Part shown: positions 35,446-44,092 of the stretch, one piece after another
How positions within the stretch are numbered: the stretch's first letter is position 1
Layout of the letters: every line of letters begins with the position of its first letter
Position numbers and translations under genes: made by a program
Assembly: GCF_027857615.1 (NCBI RefSeq)
Contig: NZ_JAQIFT010000016.1
Location: 124,001 to 188,000 of the forward strand
Length of the DNA: 64,000 nt
Direction of reading: 5' to 3'
DNA from: Holtiella tumoricola
GTDB lineage: Bacteria > Bacillota > Clostridia > Lachnospirales > Cellulosilyticaceae
Notes under the pieces: model-generated
Databases searched by the model: none
What the model saw: only the letters and a program-made list of their open reading frames with translations
Told to the model about the DNA's origin: nothing

Positions 35446-36915
35446 CTATACAATTTCTTTAAATAATGTTTTTACAGTAGGATAAATCTTTGCAAACTTC
35501 TTATACTGTGCATCATATTTTGCGACTAATGCTTCATCAGGTTCTACTGTATTAATAATTTTTACAATCTGCTCAGCTGCTTCTTCTACATTTTTGTATA
35601 CACCACAACCTACCATTGCAAGCATAGCACCACCTAATGCTGGGCCTTCTTCGCTTTCAATCTGATCCACTTTTACATTAAGAACATTGGCTATAATCTG
35701 TCTCCATAATGAGCTTTTTGCACCACCACCACAGATTTTTGTACGTTCAATTTGAATCCCTAAACTTTTTGCTACTTCAAAAGAATCACGAAGTGCAAAG
35801 GCAACGCCTTCTAATACGGCTTGTGTCATTTCCTCACGTGTCGTATCCATAGTCATACCAATAAATGTACCTCTAGCATCTGGATCATTATGTGGTGAAC
35901 GTTCTCCCATAAGATAAGGAAGGAAGAATACTTTATTCTCACCCAACTTATTTATTTTTTGTTGCTCACCTATATAATCTTTATCTTTTACAATATCATC
36001 CATCCACCATTTATTACATGAAGCTGCACTAAGCATGCACCCCATTAAGTGATAGTGACCATCTGCATGAGCAAAAGCATGAAGTGCGTTATGTGGATCT
36101 ACACCAAACTGGCCACTTGATATAAAAATAGTACCTGATGTGCCAAGTGAAATGTTACACATACCATTTCCTACCGTCCCTGTTCCAACAGCTGCTGCTG
36201 CATTATCACCAGCTCCAGCTATCACTTTAACATGACTATTTAAGCCAAGCTCTGTTGCAATCTCTTCTTTTAAAGTACCTACTACTTCATAACTTTCAAA
36301 AAGTGTTGCAAGTTGATCTTCTTTAATACCACAAATCTCTATCATTTCTTTAGACCAACATTTATTTTCTACATCTAGTAGTAACATACCTGATGCATCT
36401 GAAACATCCGTACAATGTACACCTGTAAGTTTGTACGCAATGTAATCTTTAGGAAGCATAATTTTGTTAATACGATTAAAATTCTCAGGTTCTTTATTTT
36501 TCACCCATAAAATCTTTGGAGCAGTAAACCCTGTAAATGCAATATTTGCTGTATACTTAGATAAGTTTTCTTGACCAATTACTTCATTTAAGTAGTTACA
36601 TTCTTCCCAAGTACGCCCATCATTCCATAAAAGTGCTGGACGGATTACTTCATCCGATTCATCTAAGATTACAAGTCCATGCATCTGCCCACCAAAGCTG
36701 ATGCCGTCTATCTCATCTTTGTCTACATTCGTAATAAGTTCTTTGATCCCTACTACAACTTGTTCCCACCACTCTTCTGGCTTTTGTTCTGACCACCCTG
36801 AGTTTGGAAAGTAAATAGGATATTCTTTAGAGACTACATTTTTAATGGTTCCTTTTTCATCTGTCAGCAGTAATTTTACTGCTGACGTTCCTAAATCAAT
36901 ACCGATATAGAGCAT
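35446..36915 (-). CDS. xylB: FGGY-family xylulokinase
   Basis: 489 residues, usual xylulokinase length. The N-terminus GIDLGTSAVKLLLTDEKG is the FGGY phosphate-binding motif. SFGGQMHGLVILD (~72) and the catalytic-Asp region VIAGAGDNAAAAVGTGTV (~232) match xylulokinases. KICGGGAKSSLWRQIIANVLN (~395) is the second FGGY mark. It phosphorylates D-xylulose or a close ketose. Neighbours are a fucose/arabinose-type isomerase and a transaldolase-like aldolase, so the true substrate may be another pentulose. Confidence 0.88.
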   Translation of the reverse strand: MLYIGIDLGTSAVKLLLTDEKGTIKNVVSKEYPIYFPNSGWSEQKPEEWWEQVVVGIKELITNVDKDEIDGISFGGQMHGLVILDESDEVIRPALLWNDGRTWEECNYLNEVIGQENLSKYTANIAFTGFTAPKILWVKNKEPENFNRINKIMLPKDYIAYKLTGVHCTDVSDASGMLLLDVENKCWSKEMIEICGIKEDQLATLFESYEVVGTLKEEIATELGLNSHVKVIAGAGDNAAAAVGTGTVGNGMCNISLGTSGTIFISSGQFGVDPHNALHAFAHADGHYHLMGCMLSAASCNKWWMDDIVKDKDYIGEQQKINKLGENKVFFLPYLMGERSPHNDPDARGTFIGMTMDTTREEMTQAVLEGVAFALRDSFEVAKSLGIQIERTKICGGGAKSSLWRQIIANVLNVKVDQIESEEGPALGGAMLAMVGCGVYKNVEEAAEQIVKIINTVEPDEALVAKYDAQYKKFAKIYPTVKTLFKEIV

Positions 36916-36929
36916 ACGCTACCTCCTTA

Positions 36930-38408
36930 TTATCCCATGAATGGATTTTCTGTTTTATAACGCATACCTTTTGGCTGATTAAAGCCAATTTCTTCTGTTT
37001 CAACACCAATGTATTTGAATACTTCATAAAGTGTTTTGCCAAAGTGACCGAATGCTACTGCACCATGATGTGGGTAGTTCCCTTCAATAAGTACATGGCG
37101 GTAGAATCTTGCCATTTCTGGAATTGCAAAGATACCAATTGCTCCAAATGAACGTGTTGCAACTGGAAGCACTTCACCTTGTGCAATATAAGCTCTAAGT
37201 TTCGCATCTGCAGTACTTTGTAATCTAAAGAATGTAATATCGCCTGGTACGATATCCCCTTCTAAAGTTCCTTGTGTTACTTCTTCTGGAAGAGATCTTG
37301 CCATAATCATTTGATATTTCATTGAACAGAATGAAAGTTTACTTGCTGCTGTATTCCCACAGTGGAAGCCCATAAATGTATCTCTTAATGTATACTCATG
37401 CTTGCCTTTAATATCTTCTTCATATAAGTCTTGTGGTACTGTGTTATTAATATCTAGTAAAGTTACAGTGTCTTCACTTACAACAGTTCCAATAAATTCA
37501 CTAAGTGCCCCGTAAATATCAACTTCACAAGATACAGGAATACCCATTGCTGTTAAACGGCTATTTACATAGCATGGTACGAAGCCAAATTGTGTTTGGA
37601 ATGCTGGCCAACATTTACCTGCAATAGCTACATACTCTCTTGATCCTTTATGTGCTTCAACCCAGTCTAATAAAGTAATTTCATATTGAGCAAGTTTAGG
37701 AAGGATTTCTGGTTTCATGTTCCCTTTACCTAGCTCTTCTTCCATACTTTTTACAATTTCTGGAATACGAGAGTCATCTTTATGTTTGTTGAAGGCTTCA
37801 AATAAATCAAGCTCTGAGTTCTCTTCGATTTCTACACCTAAATTGTAAAGTTGCTTAATTGGTGCATTACATGCTAAGAAATCTTGTGGTCTTGGACCAA
37901 AGCTAATGATTTTTAATCCTTGTAAACCAATGATTGCACGTGCCATAGGTGCAAACTCATGAATCATATCTGCACACTGAGTGGCTGTACCTACTGGATA
38001 CTCAGGGATATAAGCTTTAATGTTACGTAATTTTAAATTGTAACTTGCATTAAGCATACCACAGTATGCATCCCCTCTACCTTGAACCAAGTTGCTACCT
38101 GTCTCTTCTGCTGCTGCTACAAACATGACTGGACCATCGAATTTTTGAGCAAGTAATGTTTCTGGTGTTTCTGGCCCAAAGTTACCTAAATATACAACTA
38201 ACGCATTACATCCTGCATCTTGAACTTCTTTTAATGCTTGTAACATATGTACTTCATTTTCAATACAAGTTGGGCATTCAAAAATCTCACCGTATTTTTC
38301 TGTATATGCTTTTACTACTGCCTCTCTTCTTGTTACTGATAAACTCATTGGGAAACAATCTCTACTTACTGCTACAATTCCTAATTTTAAAACTGGCATA
38401 TTACTCAT
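36930..38408 (-). CDS. L-fucose/L-arabinose isomerase family protein
   Basis: 492 residues. The fold and length match the fucose/arabinose isomerase superfamily (MPVLKLGIVAVSRDCFPMSLS start; HCGNTAASKL at ~350; NYPHHGAVAFGHFGKTLYEVF at ~447 with likely metal-binding His). It would convert an aldose into a ketose using Mn2+. Sequence does not fit AraA or FucI closely, so the sugar is unknown; with a xylulokinase next door, a pentose or deoxysugar is likely. AGAGGAGG precedes the ATG. Confidence 0.85.
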   Translation of the reverse strand: MSNMPVLKLGIVAVSRDCFPMSLSVTRREAVVKAYTEKYGEIFECPTCIENEVHMLQALKEVQDAGCNALVVYLGNFGPETPETLLAQKFDGPVMFVAAAEETGSNLVQGRGDAYCGMLNASYNLKLRNIKAYIPEYPVGTATQCADMIHEFAPMARAIIGLQGLKIISFGPRPQDFLACNAPIKQLYNLGVEIEENSELDLFEAFNKHKDDSRIPEIVKSMEEELGKGNMKPEILPKLAQYEITLLDWVEAHKGSREYVAIAGKCWPAFQTQFGFVPCYVNSRLTAMGIPVSCEVDIYGALSEFIGTVVSEDTVTLLDINNTVPQDLYEEDIKGKHEYTLRDTFMGFHCGNTAASKLSFCSMKYQMIMARSLPEEVTQGTLEGDIVPGDITFFRLQSTADAKLRAYIAQGEVLPVATRSFGAIGIFAIPEMARFYRHVLIEGNYPHHGAVAFGHFGKTLYEVFKYIGVETEEIGFNQPKGMRYKTENPFMG

Positions 38409-38422
38409 TTTTATTCCTCCTC

Positions 38423-39043
38423 TTATTTAACCTCTATATTTTTGCCTAATAATCCAACAAAAGCCCATTTGATTCCTGCATCTTTATGAGCGATGAGCCA
38501 TTTGTTTTTTGCAGCTAACAAACGGTCTTCCCCTACTTCTCTTTCACAATCATCAAGTGCTAAGTTAGTATGTTTAGGTAATATAACAATGCATTTAAAG
38601 CCTAATTCATCCACACTACAAGGTGCATAATGTAATGTTGTTCCATACATTTCTACAACTGTACCCGCTGGAACATAGAAAGCTTCCACAAGACTTGTAT
38701 CATAGGTATAATCTTCACTGATATCTTGCTGACTTCCAAGTAGTAAAACCATATCCGTTACAGCAACATTGATTTCAGAATTTCTATGATACTCTAGAGC
38801 ATTAAGCAAATGATTGTGCCCATTGCAGTAACCTATTTGGATTGGTAACTCACCAAATAATTTACTTTGAATTTCTTGTGCAATAGGTAACGCTTCTAAT
38901 GCATTCACAGAAGGTTCATAGATAACACCATCTGGCACATCTACTTCATTCATCACTTCTAGTAATGACGAAACTTCTTGTACGCTTGTAATGATTCTTC
39001 CATACTTTTTAAAACTTGGTTCACTCACTTGCTTTACTTTCAT
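38423..39043 (-). CDS. DUF4867-family protein
   Basis: 206 residues from ATG 39043 (MKVKQVSEPSFKKYG), with GAGAGGATGAG upstream. A longer frame from a GTG at 39076 begins inside the operator palindrome and is rejected. The middle (FYVPAGTVVEMYGTTLHYAPCSVD) has a cupin-like pattern, so a sugar-binding or mutarotase/isomerase-like role is possible. The family has no known function but often, from memory, accompanies sugar isomerases. It is first in the operon. Confidence 0.78.
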   Translation of the reverse strand: MKVKQVSEPSFKKYGRIITSVQEVSSLLEVMNEVDVPDGVIYEPSVNALEALPIAQEIQSKLFGELPIQIGYCNGHNHLLNALEYHRNSEINVAVTDMVLLLGSQQDISEDYTYDTSLVEAFYVPAGTVVEMYGTTLHYAPCSVDELGFKCIVILPKHTNLALDDCEREVGEDRLLAAKNKWLIAHKDAGIKWAFVGLLGKNIEVK

Positions 39044-39063
39044 GGATCTCATCCTCTCTACTT

Positions 39064-39077
39064 TGTGCACGTGCACA
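39064..39077. promoter_or_regulatory. Operator of the sugar operon
   Basis: Perfect 14-bp palindrome TGTGCACGTGCACA touching the -10 box of the operon promoter. Nearly the same sequence lies in front of the adjacent lacI-type gene (40164-40179), giving a shared TTGTGC-RCGT-GCACA site. LacI-family proteins favour palindromes with a central CG, as here. Confidence 0.85.
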
Positions 39078-39105
39078 GTTTAATATAAAAAAATAAGTTT
39101 CTCAA
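39077..39105 (-). promoter_or_regulatory. Promoter of the DUF4867-isomerase-xylB-fsa operon
   Basis: Minus strand: -35 TTGAGA (39100-39105), 17 nt, -10 TAAACT (39077-39082). The operator directly abuts the -10, so bound repressor would block RNA polymerase. Confidence 0.75.
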
Positions 39106-39128
39106 ACTTAAATATAATATTTAAGCTG

Positions 39129-40142
39129 TTAAATATTATATTTAAATTTGATCTGGGTTTTTGTTAAGTATGCTATAGTATCTGGCGACTGCCCTGTCAT
39201 CAAAAAATCAAACATGATTTTTGTAGCCTCATATCCTTGTACATAAGGTTCTTGACATATAGTTGCTGCAATATTTCCTTCTAAAAGATTCTTTTTAACA
39301 CTTTCAATCGTATCCACTGTTATAAGCATCACTTTCTTTAATAGCCCTAAGTCTTCTACTGCTTTTAGTCCACCTTCTATACCACCAGCTGCAAAAAATA
39401 TTCCTGTAAGTTCTGGATGTTCTTCTAACATTTGTTTTGTTGCAAGGTAAGACTTAATATCTGTGTCATCATTTTCATAGACACCTATGATTTCAATAGG
39501 ATACTGTTCTTGTTGTATAGCTTGCTTAAAACCTTCAATCCTCATGTTATGCCCTAGTATTAATTTATTACCTGTTATAATACCTATTTTATGCCTTCTC
39601 CCTGTAATACCGAAGATATTAGCAGCTACATATCCAGCTTGTAAGTAATCACTACCTACATAGCATAATTTTGTAACATCTGGTATATCCGTATTGACTG
39701 TGACAATCGGTATATTCAGTTCATTCAACCTGTTAGCAATACGCTCACTATTTATCGGTGATAAAATAAGTCCTGCTATATCTTCTGCAACAAGTTCATC
39801 TATCCTTTTTAACTGTTCTTCAATATCGTAACAATGAGTTGTTCTTAGTAAAGTCTCAAATCCAAAGTCTACAATTTCTTTATCTTTCGCTTCTACACCT
39901 AAAATAACATCTTTGTAAAAAGGGTTATCATGAGCATTTAAAATCACACCAATCTTCTTATTCGTACTCTTTTTAGCTAAGCCTTTTGCCACTAAGTTAG
40001 GTTTATAATCCAGTTGCTCTACGATTTTTCGTATTCTGTCTTCCACCTCCTTTTTTACACCGCCGCGATTATTAATGACACGGTCTACCGTTCCTCTAGA
40101 CACCCCTGCCATCTCTGCTATCTGTTTTACTGTTACTGCCAT
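39129..40142 (-). CDS. LacI-family regulator of the sugar operon
   Basis: 337 residues. HTH VTVKQIAEMAGVSRGTVDRVINNRGGVKKEV at the N-terminus, hinge near 50-60, then a sugar-binding-protein-like domain (GVILNAHDNPFYKDVILGVE; GIFFAAGGIEGGLKAVEDLG). The gene lies directly upstream of the DUF4867-isomerase-xylB-fsa operon on the same strand, and a matching palindrome sits in both promoters, so it most likely represses both itself and the operon until a sugar (or sugar phosphate) binds. Confidence 0.94.
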   Translation of the reverse strand: MAVTVKQIAEMAGVSRGTVDRVINNRGGVKKEVEDRIRKIVEQLDYKPNLVAKGLAKKSTNKKIGVILNAHDNPFYKDVILGVEAKDKEIVDFGFETLLRTTHCYDIEEQLKRIDELVAEDIAGLILSPINSERIANRLNELNIPIVTVNTDIPDVTKLCYVGSDYLQAGYVAANIFGITGRRHKIGIITGNKLILGHNMRIEGFKQAIQQEQYPIEIIGVYENDDTDIKSYLATKQMLEEHPELTGIFFAAGGIEGGLKAVEDLGLLKKVMLITVDTIESVKKNLLEGNIAATICQEPYVQGYEATKIMFDFLMTGQSPDTIAYLTKTQIKFKYNI

Positions 40143-40163
40143 TTACTCATTTCTCCTTCTATT

Positions 40164-40179
40164 TTGTGCGCGTGCACAA
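40164..40179. promoter_or_regulatory. Autoregulatory operator of the lacI-type gene
   Basis: TTGTGCGCGTGCACAA, a palindrome with one off-centre mismatch, lying at about +5 to +20 of the regulator's own transcript. It matches the site at 39064-39077 in all but one position of the shared core. Confidence 0.82.
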
Positions 40180-40190
40180 TGTCTATTTTT

Positions 40191-40219
40191 AACATATCAT
40201 ATTTTATTTATACTTTCAA
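40191..40219 (-). promoter_or_regulatory. Promoter of the lacI-type gene
   Basis: Minus strand: -35 TTGAAA (40214-40219), 17 nt, -10 TATGTT (40191-40196). Confidence 0.65.
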
Positions 40220-40289
40220 TCTTTTTCCGATTTATTATTTAAGTATTTAAAATAACTACAAATATCAGCCTTTTCTCTTGTATACTTTT

Positions 40290-40866
40290 AACAATCTTTA
40301 ATCCTTCTTCACTTTTTACGACGGATTTTACCTTCTGATTTGTATATATAGGATGTAAAGGTTAAATCTCAAGTACTTTGGTGGCCACCTACTTGTAGTT
40401 TTCCTTTTACTGCTAAGGAAATGGATAAGCTTTAGGATTCCTCCCTCTTACCTATTGTTAAGCTTTTTCCCTAGTAAAACTTAATCTATAGTAGTCTGTG
40501 GCAAGCCTATAGATTAGGGATAGTACTGCTTATCTTAAGTTTTGTAGCATATTATTATGTTCAGCTCAATATATAGGCATCTATAACTGATGGGACAAAC
40601 CTTGACACTTCTTCTGTACTATAGGCACTACCATTATTCTTAGCCAATATGTCTATTACCCTATTCCTATTTTCTAAGACACATGGCAATGCTATAGGGA
40701 CAAGATCCGTTCATAGTATAATCTGATTGTTATAACTTCCTATACCTATCTGTGAATATTCTTTGCTGCAAACTTCACAAGCTACTTTGCCACAAAACAA
40801 CAAACTCACTTAAGTAGATCTCATTTTTAAGAGGGAGAGATTACTTAGGTGGGCTTGTTGTGTTTA
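40290..40866 (+). ncRNA. Second candidate structured RNA, up to ~570 nt
   Basis: A gene-free block of about 650 bp. Plus-strand RNA would form a 12-bp helix pairing 40480-40491 with 40507-40518 (CUUAAUCUAUAG/CUAUAGAUUAGG, one U-G), a stem at 40370-40395 (CAAGUA...GGUGGCCACC...UACUUG) and a long closing hairpin at 40798-40866. The G-U pairs fit only the plus strand. The 5' end is unclear: TATACT at 40281 lacks a good -35. A broken minus-strand reading frame at 40561-40809 is the main alternative explanation. The final hairpin closely resembles that of the candidate RNA at 4027-4538. Confidence 0.4.
40798..40866 (+). terminator. Long hairpin ending the second candidate RNA
   Basis: About 20 bp of near-continuous pairing (CAACAA-CUCACUUAAGUAG with ...ACUUAGGUGGG-UUGUUG), including three G-U pairs in plus-strand RNA and one A-C mismatch, then an AUCUC/GAGAU stem and a short U-rich tail. 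Same ACUUAAGU/ACUUAGGU core as at 4027-4088. Confidence 0.6.
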
Positions 40867-40919
40867 TATTATATCTTAAATTTGTTATATCATTCTTCAA
40901 CAGACTAAAAGCTATCTCT

Positions 40920-41927
40920 TTATAGTGAGATAGCTTCCTTTAACTCTAAAATCGCTTTTGTAAATAATTCTGGCTGGTCTATCATTGTTGCATGCCCAGC
41001 TGCCGGAATACTCCTAAATTTTTTGTAAGGTGCTTCAATCTTTTCAAAATATGCCTTCGCTAATGGATAAGGTGTTTGCCAGTCTTCTTCTCCCATTATA
41101 TAAATAACAGGCACTTTATATTCTGTACTATATTTTTCTAAGTCATATTCATCATATAAGAATGGCCACAACTTTCTGTAGTTCTTCCCTATATCACTTG
41201 TAAAACTCATTCCTTCTTTAATGCTCATATAAGGACTTAAAAATACTGTACTCACTAACTTTAAATCCGGCCCCATAGCTAGATTATATTTTTGTTGGAT
41301 CTGACGTACTTGCATTAGTCTTTTTAGTTCTTCTTGCGTATATTGAAGTGCTGGATAAGGTTCTAACGACTTTAATTTTTCAATATACTTTGTTGCACCT
41401 TGTGCTTTAGCACATGCCATCACTTTATTAAATCCCACTTGTTCATTTTTTCTAAAACTTACAACCTGCCCTACGCCAATATATCCACTTACATATTGAG
41501 GATATTTCTTTACAAATAGGGTACCAAGTACACTTCCCCAAGAGTGACCTAAAATAATAACCTTTTCTTTTCCTAGTTTCTGAGTTAAGTATCTGACTAC
41601 TTCTAATGTATCAGCTAACATCTGTGTTATTGTAGCTGTATTTGCTACTTCTTCAGGATTATTGGCTTTAAGTGTCTTACCAGTATTTCTTTGATCCCAC
41701 TGCACAACTGTAAAGTCCTTCTCCCAACCAAATTGAAAATCAGGTATAAAGGGCATCATCGAACTTCCCGGTCCACCATGTAAAAAAAGGATAACTGGGT
41801 TCTTTTTATTTTCTCCTCTAATATAAAGATACTGCCAAATTCCCCCGATTTTCCTCTTTTCCATCTGTTCGATACCATTGGGTGATTTTATTGCATATTG
41901 CTTTCGTCTGCTTGATTTTAATAACAT
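40920..41927 (-). CDS. Alpha/beta hydrolase, proline iminopeptidase-like
   Basis: 335 residues from ATG 41927 (MLLKSSRRKQYAIKSP), picked for GAGGGTGAG just upstream. Oxyanion motif FLHGGPGSSMMPF (~64), DQRNTGKT (~95) as in proline iminopeptidases, nucleophile elbow ILGHSWGSVLG (~130), and later GEEDWQTP (Asp) and AAGHATMID (His) complete the triad. It hydrolyses esters or N-terminal peptide bonds; the natural substrate is unknown. No signal peptide. It lies 66 bp after the YhbD-like gene and could share its transcript. Confidence 0.88.
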   Translation of the reverse strand: MLLKSSRRKQYAIKSPNGIEQMEKRKIGGIWQYLYIRGENKKNPVILFLHGGPGSSMMPFIPDFQFGWEKDFTVVQWDQRNTGKTLKANNPEEVANTATITQMLADTLEVVRYLTQKLGKEKVIILGHSWGSVLGTLFVKKYPQYVSGYIGVGQVVSFRKNEQVGFNKVMACAKAQGATKYIEKLKSLEPYPALQYTQEELKRLMQVRQIQQKYNLAMGPDLKLVSTVFLSPYMSIKEGMSFTSDIGKNYRKLWPFLYDEYDLEKYSTEYKVPVIYIMGEEDWQTPYPLAKAYFEKIEAPYKKFRSIPAAGHATMIDQPELFTKAILELKEAISL

Positions 41928-41993
41928 CTTTCTCACCCTCATTTTATTTTTAGTATACGCTTTCATTTTAAGTTTACAAAGTTATTTCCACTT

Positions 41994-42617
41994 TTACATA
42001 AGCTCAAATTTAATCGTACTTGCTTCTTCATATAAACTAATCATAGTAATAATCTTATATTCATCACTTAATACTACGTCTTTTTCTGATTTAGCACCCA
42101 TTATAAAAGGTACTCCCATCGCACGGAATACATATATTCTAGCGCTTTCACCTGTTAACTGATCATAATGTTCTTTAATAAATCGCATCAATGTCTGACA
42201 TTCTGGCAAGGTTAACTCACCACCAGCCAACTTATCTTTTAAGATTTTAATACTTACAACTTGATCCATTTCAACAATTTCTTTTGCCATCATAATATCT
42301 TTGTACATTTGTATAGCCTGTTCTGTTAAAACATGCTTCTTAATCAAACGTTCTAAGTCTATATTACTTTCTTCTATATCTGCACTAAACATTTTAGCTA
42401 AATCATCTAAAGAAGCTTCATCCTTCATATTCACTATCATTTCTATACGATCTAAGATTTTCTTTCTAGGAAAGAATGTTTCTTGACCTGTAGAAACGGA
42501 TTTTTTAATAAACCATTCTTCTGGGATAATATTTTTTCTTTTCCATCTATAAAGCTGCCCATAGGAAATACCTGTTTCAATTAATAAATCCTTTTTTGAA
42601 ATAAGTTCGTCTTCCAT
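41994..42617 (-). CDS. YhbD-like protein (DUF4004), MerR-like HTH
   Basis: 207 residues. The start ISKKDLLIETGISYGQLYRWKRKNIIPEEWFIKK is a MerR-type winged-helix region, and the full-length pattern matches my memory of Bacillus YhbD (DUF4004). In Bacillus that gene precedes two bactofilin genes; here it follows two bactofilin-like genes by 17 bp. This supports the call and suggests a regulator or partner of the bactofilin scaffold. GGGTGAT precedes the ATG. Confidence 0.82.
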   Translation of the reverse strand: MEDELISKKDLLIETGISYGQLYRWKRKNIIPEEWFIKKSVSTGQETFFPRKKILDRIEMIVNMKDEASLDDLAKMFSADIEESNIDLERLIKKHVLTEQAIQMYKDIMMAKEIVEMDQVVSIKILKDKLAGGELTLPECQTLMRFIKEHYDQLTGESARIYVFRAMGVPFIMGAKSEKDVVLSDEYKIITMISLYEEASTIKFELM

Positions 42618-42634
42618 TTTTGATCACCCTTTTC

Positions 42635-43336
42635 TCACGCTGTAATTTGTACAATTTCTCCTACTTTTGAACATGGGTCAACTGAAATAAAAGTAGTATA
42701 CTCTACTTTATCAATGATGCAATCTGGACCGATTTCTACATGTTCACCTCTTATAACACCTACTTCTGCTGTATCAATACGAATTCGGTCACCTTCAATA
42801 ACTTGGGCAATTAACTTACCTTTTTTACCATCAAAGTCCATCTTAACAGCAAAATTAAACCATTTTTTGAATCCTACTTCATCGCTCGCTACTACTTTTT
42901 TTCCAATTTCAATTGTGCTTGCACCTATTTCTTCTACCTGACATGGTCCTAATAATTGAATCGTTACTTTCTCACTATTAATACGTCCAGCACCTTCTAA
43001 TCCACCTCGTAATAAGAAGTATTCTGCCTCAAGATCTTCTTCTAAATGTAACATACCATATACTTTGCAGTGGTCTGCCTTAATACTTCCTCTTATTTCA
43101 GCAGCTCCCATAAGCTTCATCGTTTTCCCTTCCAAATTACCTGTAATTTCAAAAGCACCTGCTGTTTTCATCTCTTGAAAGTAAATATTCCCTTGTGCTG
43201 ATGCAGCGCCTGCACTACTAAATTTCTGGCATGTAATATTCCCCTCTAATTCTCCACTTCCTAATATGCGAATCTTATTATATTGTCCTTCTATGCACTT
43301 TCCATCACCCATAATACGTACATCACCTGAAGCCAT
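42635..43336 (-). CDS. Bactofilin-like polymer-forming protein
   Basis: 233 residues built of short beta-helix repeats (NKIRILGSGELEGNITCQKFSSAGAASAQGNIYFQEMKTAGAFEITGNLEG...), typical of bactofilins, which polymerise without nucleotide into filaments that shape or organise the envelope. In Bacillus, YhbE and YhbF (BacE, BacF) support swimming motility. It has a C-terminal beta domain (RGEHVEIGPDCIIDKVEY) shared with its neighbour, pointing to gene duplication. AAGGAGG precedes the ATG; 12 bp from the upstream paralogue. Confidence 0.85.
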   Translation of the reverse strand: MASGDVRIMGDGKCIEGQYNKIRILGSGELEGNITCQKFSSAGAASAQGNIYFQEMKTAGAFEITGNLEGKTMKLMGAAEIRGSIKADHCKVYGMLHLEEDLEAEYFLLRGGLEGAGRINSEKVTIQLLGPCQVEEIGASTIEIGKKVVASDEVGFKKWFNFAVKMDFDGKKGKLIAQVIEGDRIRIDTAEVGVIRGEHVEIGPDCIIDKVEYTTFISVDPCSKVGEIVQITA

Positions 43337-43348
43337 ATTATTTCCTCC

Positions 43349-44092
43349 TTAATTTTTAACCACATCTATTACTTCTGCTTTATCGCTGATTTCAATAGTT
43401 TCTCTATATTCCACTTGCTGCACTCTACAACCAGGCCCAATCACTACACGATCACCTCGTACCATCTTTACGTCAGCATTCTCCATGTAGATGTCATCGC
43501 CTTCAACTACATTCCCAGTAATTACACTTGTTCCACCAGTAAACATCCCAAATAGTTTGAATAAATAAGGCCTAGAACTTTCATTATAACCATTAATAGA
43601 TATTTTACTTGCTCCCATTTCATTAAAGGTACAGCTTCCATTTCCTGTACGGCATTCAATACGGATTTTTTCTGCATTAATTGTTCCATAATTCTTAATG
43701 GCCCCTTCAATGTTCACTTCTTCAGCTTCTATATTTTTACCTGTAGTTAATACCCCTGATGCTGTAACCTTCTCACATTTAATATCACCTTCAATAGTTG
43801 TTGCACCAGAACTTACAAGTAAGCCACCTCTCATATCTCCTCCGATTTTACATGCACCACTTACCTTTACTTCTTTTGCTTCTACATCTCCTGTTACTTT
43901 CCCCGCACCTGAACATCCAAACTTATCACATATTACATTGCCGTGTACCTTTGCTGAACCAGACCCTGAAAAACGAATACATTCTAAATCACCATTTATT
44001 TTTCCTGCACCACTGATTGATACAGCATCAAATTGTCCTCCTGGATAACTTCCAGCACCACTAATTTGTAAATCTCTATTACCCATTTTCAT
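43349..44092 (-). CDS. Bactofilin-like polymer-forming protein
   Basis: 247 residues of the same design as its neighbour: repeats such as ISGAGKINGDLECIRFSGSGSAKVHGNVICDKFGCSGAGKVTGDVEAKEVKVSGACKIGGDM, then a similar C-terminal block (RGDRVVIGPGCRVQQVEYRETIEISDKAEV). First of the bactofilin-bactofilin-YhbD set. The paired paralogues may form mixed filaments, as proposed for BacE/BacF. Subcellular position is cytoplasmic, probably at the membrane. Confidence 0.85.
   Translation of the reverse strand: MKMGNRDLQISGAGSYPGGQFDAVSISGAGKINGDLECIRFSGSGSAKVHGNVICDKFGCSGAGKVTGDVEAKEVKVSGACKIGGDMRGGLLVSSGATTIEGDIKCEKVTASGVLTTGKNIEAEEVNIEGAIKNYGTINAEKIRIECRTGNGSCTFNEMGASKISINGYNESSRPYLFKLFGMFTGGTSVITGNVVEGDDIYMENADVKMVRGDRVVIGPGCRVQQVEYRETIEISDKAEVIDVVKN

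Noticed and set aside
39044..39076. Longer N-terminus (MHVHKVERMRS) for the DUF4867 protein
   Set aside because: The GTG start lies in the LacI-type operator palindrome and upstream of the ribosome site for ATG 39043.
39110..39143. Hairpin TTAAATATAATATTTAA-type across the end of the lacI gene as a terminator
   Set aside because: Pure A/T pairing, no U-tract of use and it overlaps the coding end; too weak to support.
40561..40809. Minus-strand reading stretch with CxxC-like pairs (CGKVACEVC) and one internal TGA, ending DAYILS
   Set aside because: It reads almost like a protein and could be a decayed transposase-like gene, but it has an internal stop, no ribosome site, no family I recognise, and overlaps helices whose G-U pairs favour plus-strand RNA. 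Kept only as an alternative to the RNA call.
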